This document shows, in pieces, positions 1-6,620 of a stretch of DNA of 9,463 bases (the stretch's first letter is position 1; every line of letters begins with the position of its first letter). Below the pieces are notes generated by a model. The model had not been told where the DNA came from and did not search any database. It saw only the letters and a list, made by a program, of their open reading frames with translations. Location of the stretch: the NCBI GenBank assembly GCA_913043805.1, contig CAJWMX010000073.1:1-9463 (forward strand), given 5' to 3'. The DNA is from an uncultured Acidobacteriota bacterium (lineage in GTDB: Bacteria > Acidobacteriota > Vicinamibacteria > Vicinamibacterales > UBA8438). The translations under genes were made by a program, and so were the position numbers.

Positions 1-1
1 G

Positions 2-589
2 CGGATGGACAACCCTCCCGCCCCGTCGACCCTCCCGGTCAACGCCGACCAGGCCGAGTGTGGCGACACCGTGCCGAACGAGGAGATCGTGGCCGACGCC
101 GCCGGAGGCGTCGCCAATGCGGTGGTTCGGCTGACCGGGGTGGCATGGCCGGAGGGGGTGACGCCGCCCAAGATCGACAACATCGGCTGCCTGTTCGTGC
201 CCCATGTCCAGATCGCGCCGACCCGGTCGATGCTCCTGGTGACCAGCCAGGACGAGACGCTCCATTCCACCCACTCCTATGACGACCGGCAGCGGACCGA
301 CTTCAACATCGCCATGCCGTTTCCTGGCATGGAGGTCAATCGACCGCTCCGTCGTCCGGGTGTCGTGCGGATCGAATGCGACTCGCACGGCTGGATGCGC
401 GCCTGGATCGTGGTCAGCAACGATCTCGGCGCGGTGAGCGGCGCCGATGGAGTATTCACGATCGAGCAGGTCCCGGCGGGCACCCACGAGCTGACGATCT
501 GGCACGAGGCGCTCGGCGCCGTGCCTCAGACGATCACGGTCGAGGCGGGGCAGACGACCGAGGTCGAGTTCACCCTCGCCCCCCAGTAG
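2..589 (+). CDS. Cupredoxin-like / carboxypeptidase-regulatory-like domain protein (5' partial)
   Basis: This is the 3' part of a gene. The frame is open to the left window edge, and the ATG at 5 is probably internal, because the residues after it (PPAPSTLPVNADQAECG) read like the middle of an N-terminal beta domain with no signal peptide. Counting from that Met, residues 60-138 resemble a plastocyanin-like fold. His87 and His90 lie in a DETLHSTHS segment, followed by C125-x2-H128-x2-M131, the spacing of a type 1 copper site. Residues 144-192 match a carboxypeptidase-regulatory-like beta sandwich (DGVFTIEQVPAGTHELTIWHEALG, then a TITV..GQTTEVEFTL end). Proteins of this layout are usually exported and are sometimes annotated as methylamine-utilisation-like; neither role is shown here. 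The copper site is inferred from motif spacing. The gene converges on the ATP-grasp gene with only 5 bp between the stop codons. Confidence 0.75.
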   Translation, partial: RMDNPPAPSTLPVNADQAECGDTVPNEEIVADAAGGVANAVVRLTGVAWPEGVTPPKIDNIGCLFVPHVQIAPTRSMLLVTSQDETLHSTHSYDDRQRTDFNIAMPFPGMEVNRPLRRPGVVRIECDSHGWMRAWIVVSNDLGAVSGADGVFTIEQVPAGTHELTIWHEALGAVPQTITVEAGQTTEVEFTLAPQ

Positions 590-594
590 CGGAT

Positions 595-1617
595 CTAGCC
601 GGCCCGGTCGGCCTTCCACTGCAGGCCGGCGTTCAGGATCTGCTGCAGCAGCGCCTCGTAGCTGACGCCTTCATGATGGGCTGATTCGGCGAAGTCTTCG
701 CCGTAGGCCAGTTGAGGGTTGGCGTTGGCTTCGAGCACCCACGGTTGCCCGTCCTCATCCAGGCGGATGTCGATTCTGCCGTAGCCGTTCATCTGCAGCA
801 GGTGGTAGACGCGCTTGGCCAGGAACTGCAGATACTCCTCCAGGCCCGGACGAGGCAAACGCGCCTTGCCGCAGCGGATGCCGTGCTTGGCCTGATATGC
901 GGAGCTCCACTTCACCCTGGCCGTCGCGATCCGGTGAACGCCTTCCGGCATGTTGGTGAACTTCATCTCCCACACCGGATAGGTGTGGAGCCTGTCGTTG
1001 CCGATGACGCCCACATAGAGCTCGCGTCCCTTGATGTACTGCTCCACGATGGCGTCGGTGCCCAAGCCGTCATGGATGTAGAGCACCCGCTCGCGGAGCT
1101 TGGCGTCGTCGTTGACCACCGAGGCCTGTGAGATCCCGAACGAGGCATCCTGGGTCAGGGACTTGACGATGAGTGGAAAGCGAAGGCGGGCCGGGCGCCG
1201 TATCAGGCGACCGATCGGGAAGATGGCGAATGCGGGCACCGGGATGCCGTCGTAGGCCAGCACCTTCTTGGCCAGCGCCTTGTCACGGGTCAGGATCAGC
1301 CCGCGCGGGTTGCAGCCGGTGTAGCGCAGACGCAGCAACTCGAGATGACTGACCACGTTCTGGTCGAAGGTACCGACCTCGTGGAATGCTTCCATCAGGT
1401 TGAACGCCAGATGGGGTCGCACCTCGTCGATCGAATCCCTGATGGGACCAAGCTCGTCGGCCAACCCGAGCGGGTAGACGTCGTGGCCCATGGCGGCGAG
1501 CGTATTGGTGACGTCGTATTCGGTCTTCCAGAGCGCGTTGACCACGTCCACACCCCGTACGTCCTCGGGCGGGACCATGTAGTCGTGCATCAAGGCCAGT
1601 ACGCGGAGTTTCTTCAC
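595..1617 (-). CDS. D-Ala-D-Ala-ligase-like ATP-grasp enzyme
   Basis: This is a 340-residue ATP-grasp protein, presumably a cytoplasmic ATP-dependent carboxylate-amine or peptide ligase. The Ddl-like layout is clear. Residues 70-100 (AFNLMEAF.., LELLRLRYTG) lead to LTRDKALAKK (109-118) and GIPVPAF. FPLIVKS (147-153) and the flexible ASFGIS loop (158-163) follow. VEQYIKGRELYVGVIG (191-206) is the adenine and Mg segment. RIDIRLDEDG (281-290) and LEANANP (295-301) supply the Asp283, Glu296 and Asn298 metal ligands. It is not a normal Ddl: the N-terminal GGxSxE loop is absent (MHDYMVPPEDV instead) and the usual NTxPGMT is NANPQLAYGEDF, so the acceptor and donor probably differ. The GTG start at 1617 is chosen because homology begins there and its GTGA overlaps the peptidase stop, implying translational coupling. 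The frame stays open upstream to 2574, but that stretch is antisense-free shadow reading of the peptidase gene. The substrate is unknown. Confidence 0.88.
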   Translation of the reverse strand: MKKLRVLALMHDYMVPPEDVRGVDVVNALWKTEYDVTNTLAAMGHDVYPLGLADELGPIRDSIDEVRPHLAFNLMEAFHEVGTFDQNVVSHLELLRLRYTGCNPRGLILTRDKALAKKVLAYDGIPVPAFAIFPIGRLIRRPARLRFPLIVKSLTQDASFGISQASVVNDDAKLRERVLYIHDGLGTDAIVEQYIKGRELYVGVIGNDRLHTYPVWEMKFTNMPEGVHRIATARVKWSSAYQAKHGIRCGKARLPRPGLEEYLQFLAKRVYHLLQMNGYGRIDIRLDEDGQPWVLEANANPQLAYGEDFAESAHHEGVSYEALLQQILNAGLQWKADRAG

Positions 1618-2705
1618 AATGCGATCCGATGGCGGCCGCCGTGGAGGTAGTTCATCGTCTGCACGGTCAGCAGCACCATGAAGTCGAGTTTGCTGCTGTC
1701 CTCGGGGTTGGCCAGGTGCAGCTTGAGCACGTCGCAGCGTTCGATCATGTCGTTGAGCACCTGATCGATTCGATACTGATATTCGCCGGTCCACCGCGCC
1801 ACCCGTCGACGGACGTCCCGGCGCACGCGAGTCAGGAACCGAGCCGCGGTCAGGTTGCCCGCATGCTCCGGCGCGTCCGAGAAGAGCCGTCGAAGGTCGC
1901 GGTCGTAGAAATTGGGGTAGTCGAGACCGAAGCGCCGTCTCTTTTCCCGGTAGTGCTGGCGTAGGGTCTTGCGGAGGCTGGGAAGCGGGGCGACCGTCCG
2001 CCGGGTCGTGACCACCGGGTTGGTGCCGGCGATCTCGCGCATGACCTCGTCCATGTATTCGAGCTTCTTGAGGGCCGGCCAGTCCGCATAGCGCTTCGAC
2101 CAGTCGGAGCGTGGGTTCAGCCAGACCGCGAAGGTCTCGGCGAAGTCTTCGTCGGGATGACTCTGGGCGTACCACGAGTCCAGGTGCAGGACGAAGCTCT
2201 TGCTGTAGGGGCGCGGCGTGTAGCACTTCGGGTATGGCGTGGACGACAGCCCGAAGAGCTTCTGGCGTCTGCGGCGCCGTTGCAGCCGGTAGGCGTTGTC
2301 GATGGCGTGGCCCACTTCGTGACGCAAGATGCGCAGGCACCACTCCTTGGTGCCGCCTTCTACCTCCAGCATCTGGGCCAGTTCCAGTTGCGCCAGCCGC
2401 GGGTGCACGAGGTAGAAGGGCACGGCCACCCCCGGGACCTCGTCCGGCGTGAACCACTCGTCGGCGAGCCAGAAGTGAGCGCGGAAGTTGATGCCGCGTG
2501 CGGTGAGTTCCCGGTTGAGGTCGTCGATGCGTCGCTCGATCGCGGTGCCCTCGATACTGACGCCGAGGTCGCACAGTCTGACATCAAGGAGCTTTTCGTC
2601 CGGCCATCCCGCCCAGACCGGGCGACGCCGAGACCGGCGCGGCCGAGCGCGTGGCGCCGGCGGATCGTCAGGCGGCGGAGACGCCGTCAGGGACGTTTCT
2701 GACAT
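1614..2705 (-). CDS. Putative zinc-binding metallopeptidase (Peptidase_Mx-like)
   Basis: This is a 363-residue protein with a gluzincin-like active site. The zinc-binding helix is ILRHEVGHAIDNAY (126-139), with HEVGH at 129-133. A second helix, HPDEDFAETFAVWL (183-196), carries the third ligand, most likely Glu186 by analogy with the ExxAxxFA motif of ImmA/IrrE-type peptidases; Glu190 is the alternative. Upstream blocks such as LLDVRLCDLGVSIEGT (39-54) and VPFYLVHPRLAQLELAQMLEVEGGTKEWC match what I recall of the Peptidase_Mx (PF15887) family. Residues 1-30 are Pro/Arg-rich and probably disordered. There is no signal peptide or membrane segment, so it is probably cytoplasmic. The C-terminal 130 residues are basic and helical with no assigned role. 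The ATG at 2705 has no clear Shine-Dalgarno. It is the first gene of a two-gene operon, and its TGA sits inside the start of the ATP-grasp gene. Its substrate is unknown. Confidence 0.85.
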   Translation of the reverse strand: MSETSLTASPPPDDPPAPRARPRRSRRRPVWAGWPDEKLLDVRLCDLGVSIEGTAIERRIDDLNRELTARGINFRAHFWLADEWFTPDEVPGVAVPFYLVHPRLAQLELAQMLEVEGGTKEWCLRILRHEVGHAIDNAYRLQRRRRRQKLFGLSSTPYPKCYTPRPYSKSFVLHLDSWYAQSHPDEDFAETFAVWLNPRSDWSKRYADWPALKKLEYMDEVMREIAGTNPVVTTRRTVAPLPSLRKTLRQHYREKRRRFGLDYPNFYDRDLRRLFSDAPEHAGNLTAARFLTRVRRDVRRRVARWTGEYQYRIDQVLNDMIERCDVLKLHLANPEDSSKLDFMVLLTVQTMNYLHGGRHRIAL

Positions 2706-2812
2706 GCGATAAACTGGAGGGCACGCGCATCGACGAGACCGGCTTTGTTGGTGACTCTACCGCAAGCTCCTGTCTCCTGTCTCCTGACCCCCGTCTTCCG
2801 AGAGCACACCGC
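2706..2812. other. Divergent intergenic region upstream of ettA and the peptidase operon
   Basis: These 107 bases separate two divergent start codons and should hold both promoters. I found no convincing -35/-10 pair for either direction: AT-rich gataaac at about 2707-2713 is the only candidate and lacks a partner at normal spacing. The region also carries the CTCCTGT tandem repeat (2767-2787). An in-frame ATG for the ettA frame exists at 2651, but it lies inside the opposite gene and would add 54 residues unlike any EttA. Confidence 0.5.
2767..2787 (+). repeat. CTCCTGT short tandem repeat, three units
   Basis: Two perfect copies of the heptamer CTCCTGT (2767-2773, 2774-2780) are followed by CTCCTGA (2781-2787), then CCCCCGTCTTCC. 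It lies 26 bp upstream of the ettA start. The same heptamer recurs on the other side of ettA at 4517-4540 (inverted) and 4626-4653 (direct), so it is a dispersed short repeat and not a unique site. Confidence 0.8.
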
Positions 2813-4489
2813 ATGGCCCACCAGTACGTCTACACGATGCAAGGACTCGGAAAGTCCTACGGTTCCGGTCAGGAGGTGCTCAAGGACATCTGGTTGTCGT
2901 TCCTGCCCGGCGCGAAGATCGGCGTCCTGGGGCTCAACGGCGCCGGCAAGAGCACCCTGCTCAAGATCATGGCGGGCGAGCTGACCGACTACACCGGCGA
3001 GGCCTTCGTCTCCGAGGGGCTACGCGTCGGCTATCTCCCGCAGGAACCGCAGCTCAACCCGAAGAAGTCGGTACGGGGCAACGTGGAAGAGGGGGTGGCC
3101 GAGCACAAGTCGCTGCTCAAGCGTTATGACCAGATCACGGCCAGTTTCAATGACGGACTGACGGGTGACGAGCTGCAGGACGCGATGGAGGAGCAGGGTG
3201 AGCTGCAGGATCGCATCGAAGCCGTGGGAGCGTGGGACCTCGACGCACGGGTCGACCAGGCGATGGATGCGCTGCGCTTGCCGCACCCCAAGGCGTCGGT
3301 GGACACGCTCTCCGGGGGAGAGCGGCGCCGCGTGGCGCTGTGCCGGCTCCTGCTCCAGGCGCCGGATCTGCTTCTGCTCGATGAGCCGACCAACCACCTC
3401 GATGCCGAGACCGTCGGGTGGCTCGAACGTCACCTGCAGGACTACCAGGGCACCGTCGTCGCCATCACGCACGACCGCTACTTCCTCGACAACGTCGCCG
3501 GCTGGATACTCGAGCTGGATCGTGGGGAGGGGATTCCGTGGGAGGGGAACTACTCCTCCTGGCTGGAGCAGAAACAGAAGCGGCTCGCGGTCGAGAAGAA
3601 ACAGGAGTCGAAGCGGCGTCGGACGCTCGAGCGGGAGTTGGACTGGATCCGGATGTCCCCGCGCGCCCGACAAGCCAAGGGCAAGGCCCGACTGAACGCC
3701 TACGAGGAACTGCTCAACCAGGATGTCGCGGAGAAGCTCGATTCGGTCGAGATCTACGTGCCCCCGGGTCCCCGTCTTGGCACGACCGTGGTCGAGGCCA
3801 GGAATCTGCGCAAGGGATACGACGACCGGTGTCTCATTCAGGACCTCACCTTTACCTTGCCGCCGGCCGGCATCGTGGGTGTGATCGGGGCCAACGGTGC
3901 TGGGAAGACCACGCTGTTCCGGATGATCGCCGGGCAGGAATCGCCCGATGGCGGTGAGCTCAACATTGGCGAGACGGTCGCGCTGGGCTATGTCGACCAG
4001 AGCCGCGAGCTCGATGCCGAGAAGACCGTCTGGGAGGAGATCTCGGGGGGCGACGACGACATCTCGCTCGGGAAACGTCAGGTTGCCTCGCGCGCCTACT
4101 GCTCGTGGTTCAACTTCAAGGGGCGGGACCAGCAGCGGAAAGTGGGAGAGCTGTCAGGCGGCGAGCGAAACCGCGTCCACCTGGCCAAACTACTCAAGAC
4201 CGGCGCGAACGTGCTGCTGCTCGACGAGCCGACCAACGACCTCGACGTCGACACCTTGCGGGCGCTCGAGGATGCGCTCGTCGAGTTCGCCGGCTGCGTC
4301 GTGGTGATCAGCCACGACCGCTGGTTCCTCGATCGCATCGCCACGCACATCCTCGCCTTCGAGGGCGACAGCCAGGTCGTGTGGTTCCAGGGGAACTATC
4401 AGGACTATGAAGCCGACCGCCGCCGGCGGCTCGGCTCGGCCGCCGACCGACCGCAGCGGATCAAGTACCGGCGCTTGGTGCGCGCCTAG
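2813..4489 (+). CDS. ettA: Energy-dependent translational throttle protein EttA (ABC-F)
   Basis: This is a soluble ABC-F ATPase of 558 residues, close to E. coli EttA (about 555) and similar throughout. EttA binds the ribosomal E site and, depending on ATP/ADP, gates entry into the translation elongation cycle. The first ABC domain has Walker A GLNGAGKST (40-48), an arm insert at about 95-140, LSGGE (166-170), Walker B LLLLDEPTNHLD (186-197) with catalytic Glu191, and switch His220. The P-site-tRNA-interacting linker runs at about 240-322, including DRGEGIPWEGNYSSWLEQK and the IYVPPGPRLG end. The second domain has Walker A GANGAGKTT (359-367), LSGGE (447-451), LLLDEPTNDLD with Glu472, and switch His501. 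The C-terminal RIKYRR matches the family tail. The ATG at 2813 gives MAHQYVYTM, equivalent to E. coli MAQFVYTM. No strong Shine-Dalgarno is visible. The gene appears monocistronic. Confidence 0.97.
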   Translation: MAHQYVYTMQGLGKSYGSGQEVLKDIWLSFLPGAKIGVLGLNGAGKSTLLKIMAGELTDYTGEAFVSEGLRVGYLPQEPQLNPKKSVRGNVEEGVAEHKSLLKRYDQITASFNDGLTGDELQDAMEEQGELQDRIEAVGAWDLDARVDQAMDALRLPHPKASVDTLSGGERRRVALCRLLLQAPDLLLLDEPTNHLDAETVGWLERHLQDYQGTVVAITHDRYFLDNVAGWILELDRGEGIPWEGNYSSWLEQKQKRLAVEKKQESKRRRTLERELDWIRMSPRARQAKGKARLNAYEELLNQDVAEKLDSVEIYVPPGPRLGTTVVEARNLRKGYDDRCLIQDLTFTLPPAGIVGVIGANGAGKTTLFRMIAGQESPDGGELNIGETVALGYVDQSRELDAEKTVWEEISGGDDDISLGKRQVASRAYCSWFNFKGRDQQRKVGELSGGERNRVHLAKLLKTGANVLLLDEPTNDLDVDTLRALEDALVEFAGCVVVISHDRWFLDRIATHILAFEGDSQVVWFQGNYQDYEADRRRRLGSAADRPQRIKYRRLVRA

Positions 4490-4491
4490 TC

Positions 4492-4513
4492 GCGCTGGCG
4501 CTTCCAGCGCCGG
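4492..4513 (+). terminator. GC-rich hairpin after ettA, weak terminator candidate
   Basis: The stem GCGCTGG (4492-4498) pairs perfectly with CCAGCGC (4504-4510) around a 5-base loop. An alternative fold pairs 4495-4501 with 4507-4513 with one G-U pair. It starts 2 bases after the ettA stop codon. No T-tract follows directly (the nearest is TTTTT at 4551), so it is not a classical intrinsic terminator. It may instead protect the mRNA 3' end. Confidence 0.4.
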
Positions 4514-4516
4514 TTG

Positions 4517-4540
4517 CCAGGAGACAGGAGATCACAGGAG
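4517..4540 (-). repeat. Inverted copies of the CTCCTGT heptamer
   Basis: On the plus strand this reads CCAGGAG (4517-4523), ACAGGAG (4524-4530) and, after a 3-base spacer, ACAGGAG (4534-4540), the reverse complement of the heptamer upstream of ettA. Twelve bases (4520-4531) are perfectly complementary to 4632-4643, so transcripts across the gap could form a long-range stem. Confidence 0.75.
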
Positions 4541-4614
4541 GGCTTCGCCGTTTTTCATGACCAGCCGCATCGGGTTGGACCAGGCTGGCCAGCAGTTCTG
4601 AAAGGTGGCGCAGC

Positions 4615-6486
4615 CTATCTGTTTCCTCCTGTCTCCTGTCTCCCGTCTCCTGTCTTCTTGAGTGGTCGCGCGAGATGGAGACCAATGGCGACCACGAACA
4701 GCGCGGCGCCCGCGATGTCGGTGATCGTCGTGGCGTAGAAGAGCAGGAGACCGCCGATGGTGGCCACTGTTCGCTCGAGTGTGTTCGCCTCCTGACGTAG
4801 CCAGCCACCGAGGCCCATCGCCAGGGCCAGGATTCCCACCACCGCCGTGCCCACCGTCACGACCGTGTCGGCGGCCGACGCTTGCAGCAGTACGCCCAGG
4901 CCTTCCGGGCTCAAGGTGAAGGCGAACGGTACGAGGAAGGCCGGAAGTGTGTACTTCCAGGTCAGCATCATCGTTTTGAACGGGTTCCCACCGGTGATTG
5001 CCGCGGCGGCGAAGGGTGAGAGCGCGGTGGGTGGACTGACCTCGGAAAGCACGGCGTAATAGAAGATGAACATGTGCGCCGCCACCTCGGGCACGCCGAT
5101 CGTGGTGAGCGCCGGCACGATCATGACCGCGGCGATGATGTAGGACGCCGTCACCGGCACGGCGAGTCCGAGCATCCAGACCGCGACCGCGGCGTAGAGC
5201 ACCGTCAGGAACAGGTTCCCCCCGGCCAGGTCGACGATGATGTTCGAGATCTTCAGGCCGAGACCGGTCAGCGTGACGACGCCCACGATGATGCCGGCCG
5301 TCGCCGTGGTGGCGGCGACGGCGAGGACGGCACGTCCACCCGTCTCGAGCGCCGTGACCAGCCGGGCCGGCCGGAGGGCGGTCTCACGCCGAACGAAGCT
5401 GAGCGCGATGGCGATGAGCGTCGCCAGGAACACGGCGCGAAACGGCGTCATCCCGGAGATGAGCAAGACCACGATCGAGATCAGCGGCACGAACTGGTAG
5501 CCGGATCGACGGGTGAGCTCGCCCACCGACGGCAGAGCCACGTCCACCGCCTGGGTGCCGAGCCGGCGCGCGTCGGCCTCGATCATCAGCACGATCGACA
5601 GGTAGTAGAGCACCGCCGGCACGATGGCCATCAGGATCACCTGAAGGTAGGTGATCTGGAGGAACTCCGCGATGAGGAAGGCGGCCGCGCCCATCGTCGG
5701 CGGCGCCATGATGGCGCCGATCCCGCTGGCCGAGAGAATCCCGCCGCCGACCTCAGGGGTGAAACCGGCTCTGCGGAGCATCGGCCACGCCACGGCCCCC
5801 AGCGTGACCGTGGTGGCGACGCCGCTGCCAGACACCGTGCCGAGGAGGAACCCGGACATGGTGACGGTGCGGCCCGGTCCCGCGCCGCTGGCCGAACGCC
5901 CGAAGGCCGACATCGTCCAGTTGATGAAGAACTGCCCGGCCCCAGAGTGCTGAAGCATGGCGCCGAAGATCGTAAACAGCACGATGTAGGTCGCCGCCAC
6001 GTTCAACGGGACTCCGAAGATACCCTCCAGGGTCATGTACAGCGTGCCGGCGAGGCGCGCCACCGTGTAGCCACGGTGCGCCATGATCTCCAAGCCGACG
6101 AACTCGAGATACGGGCCGTAGTAGCCGTAGAGCAGAAAACCGGCCGCCGTCACCGGCAGGATCCAGCCGACCGTGCGTCGCGTTGCCTCCAGGACGATGA
6201 CGGTCGTGACGACGCCGAACAGGATGTCGAGCTCGTTGGGGGTGGCGGCCCGACGCACGAAGTTCTCGAAGTCGACGATAGGCCAGGCCAGCACGAGGAC
6301 CGACACGAGCGCCAGGGCCCAGTCGCTCCAGCCGACTCGGGCCCGCCAGGCCGGAATGGCAGGGTAGAGCACGAAGGTCAGCACCAGCGTGATCAGCAGA
6401 AAGCTGACTCGATACACCTGGGGCTGCACGATGCCGATGACCCAGTACAGGGCATATAGCGAGAGTCCGGCCGCCAGCACGGTCAC
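4615..6486 (-). CDS. TAXI-type TRAP transporter fused permease (DctQM)
   Basis: This is the membrane part of a tripartite ATP-independent periplasmic transporter, an ion-gradient-driven importer of organic acids or related solutes. As drawn from the GTG at 6486 it has 623 residues and many hydrophobic helices. Residues 1-150 correspond to the DctQ-like part and about 155-540 to the DctM transport domain. DctM hallmarks are SGFLLGTVSGSGVATTV (211-227), SGIGAIMAPPTMGAAAF (254-270), AVPVTASYII (442-451) and SEVSPPTALSPFAAAAITGG (481-500). The true start is probably upstream: the frame is open to a TAG at 6610, and the added residues resemble TAXI permease N-termini. A CTG at 6579 has a GGAG 8 bases before it and would give 654 residues. 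The substrate-binding gene lies just upstream in the operon. The last 12 residues (TGDGRQETGGNR) are encoded by CTCCTGT repeats, so the original C-terminus may have ended earlier. Confidence 0.93.
   Translation of the reverse strand: MTVLAAGLSLYALYWVIGIVQPQVYRVSFLLITLVLTFVLYPAIPAWRARVGWSDWALALVSVLVLAWPIVDFENFVRRAATPNELDILFGVVTTVIVLEATRRTVGWILPVTAAGFLLYGYYGPYLEFVGLEIMAHRGYTVARLAGTLYMTLEGIFGVPLNVAATYIVLFTIFGAMLQHSGAGQFFINWTMSAFGRSASGAGPGRTVTMSGFLLGTVSGSGVATTVTLGAVAWPMLRRAGFTPEVGGGILSASGIGAIMAPPTMGAAAFLIAEFLQITYLQVILMAIVPAVLYYLSIVLMIEADARRLGTQAVDVALPSVGELTRRSGYQFVPLISIVVLLISGMTPFRAVFLATLIAIALSFVRRETALRPARLVTALETGGRAVLAVAATTATAGIIVGVVTLTGLGLKISNIIVDLAGGNLFLTVLYAAVAVWMLGLAVPVTASYIIAAVMIVPALTTIGVPEVAAHMFIFYYAVLSEVSPPTALSPFAAAAITGGNPFKTMMLTWKYTLPAFLVPFAFTLSPEGLGVLLQASAADTVVTVGTAVVGILALAMGLGGWLRQEANTLERTVATIGGLLLFYATTITDIAGAALFVVAIGLHLARPLKKTGDGRQETGGNR
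4626..4653 (+). repeat. CTCCTGT tandem repeat, four units, inside the 3' end of the permease gene
   Basis: The units are CTCCTGT (4626-4632), CTCCTGT (4633-4639), CTCCCGT (4640-4646) and CTCCTGT (4647-4653). The array lies within the permease reading frame and supplies most of its C-terminal tail before the TAG at 4615-4617. Orientation is the same as the array upstream of ettA and opposite to the one at 4517-4540. Confidence 0.8.
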
Positions 6487-6591
6487 GAATCGCTCGGTCA
6501 GGCCGCTGAGCTGGCGAGTCGGGACTTCCGCGTCGGGGTCGTCTCGCGGATCGATCTGCGGGGCAGGCTCAGTAGACAGCGTGTGGGCTCC
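6487..6591 (-). promoter_or_regulatory. Probable N-terminal extension of the permease with a CTG start and Shine-Dalgarno
   Basis: Reading upstream of the GTG at 6486 in frame gives LSTEPAPQIDPRDDP, then DAEVPTRQLSGLTERF, with no stop until 6610-6612 and no ATG, GTG or TTG. The RQLSG-type segment just before the first helix is common in TAXI-family permeases. GGAG (plus-strand ctcc, 6588-6591) precedes the CTG at 6579-6577 by 8 bases. The SBP gene of the same operon has GGAGCCC at the same 8-base spacing. A CTG start is rare, so this remains a proposal; a start at 6486 would leave a 143-base gap after the SBP stop. Confidence 0.5.
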
Positions 6592-6620
6592 GGAAGCGTG
6601 AGGGAGCCGCTAGGCCCCCG

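Larger units (their letters stand above)
4490..4614. other. Convergent intergenic region between ettA and the TRAP permease gene
   Basis: This is a 125-bp gap between two 3' ends. It holds a GC-rich hairpin right after the ettA stop, inverted copies of the CTCCTGT heptamer at 4517-4540, a TTTTT run at 4551-4555, and a GCTGGCCAGC palindrome at 4584-4593. No coding sequence is evident. Confidence 0.6.

Noticed and set aside
1618..2574. Upstream extension of the ATP-grasp reading frame to 659 residues (a fusion protein)
   Set aside because: The added 318 residues are Arg/Pro/Ala-rich low-complexity text in a second frame of the conserved peptidase gene. Homology to ATP-grasp begins only at the GTG at 1617.
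2651..2812. 54-residue N-terminal extension of EttA
   Set aside because: It overlaps the divergent peptidase gene and contains the heptamer repeat. EttA homology starts exactly at the ATG at 2813.
4541..4555. GGCTTCGCC followed by TTTTT as an intrinsic terminator
   Set aside because: The stem is only 3 bp, too short for a stable terminator hairpin.
4584..4593. GCTGGCCAGC palindrome as an operator
   Set aside because: It lies between two 3' ends where no promoter is expected, and 10-bp palindromes are not rare in GC-rich sequence.
5074..6459. 461-residue plus-strand open frame
   Set aside because: It lies antisense to the TRAP permease, is dominated by Arg, Asp, Gly and His, and resembles no known protein. 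It is a GC-rich shadow of a conserved membrane gene.
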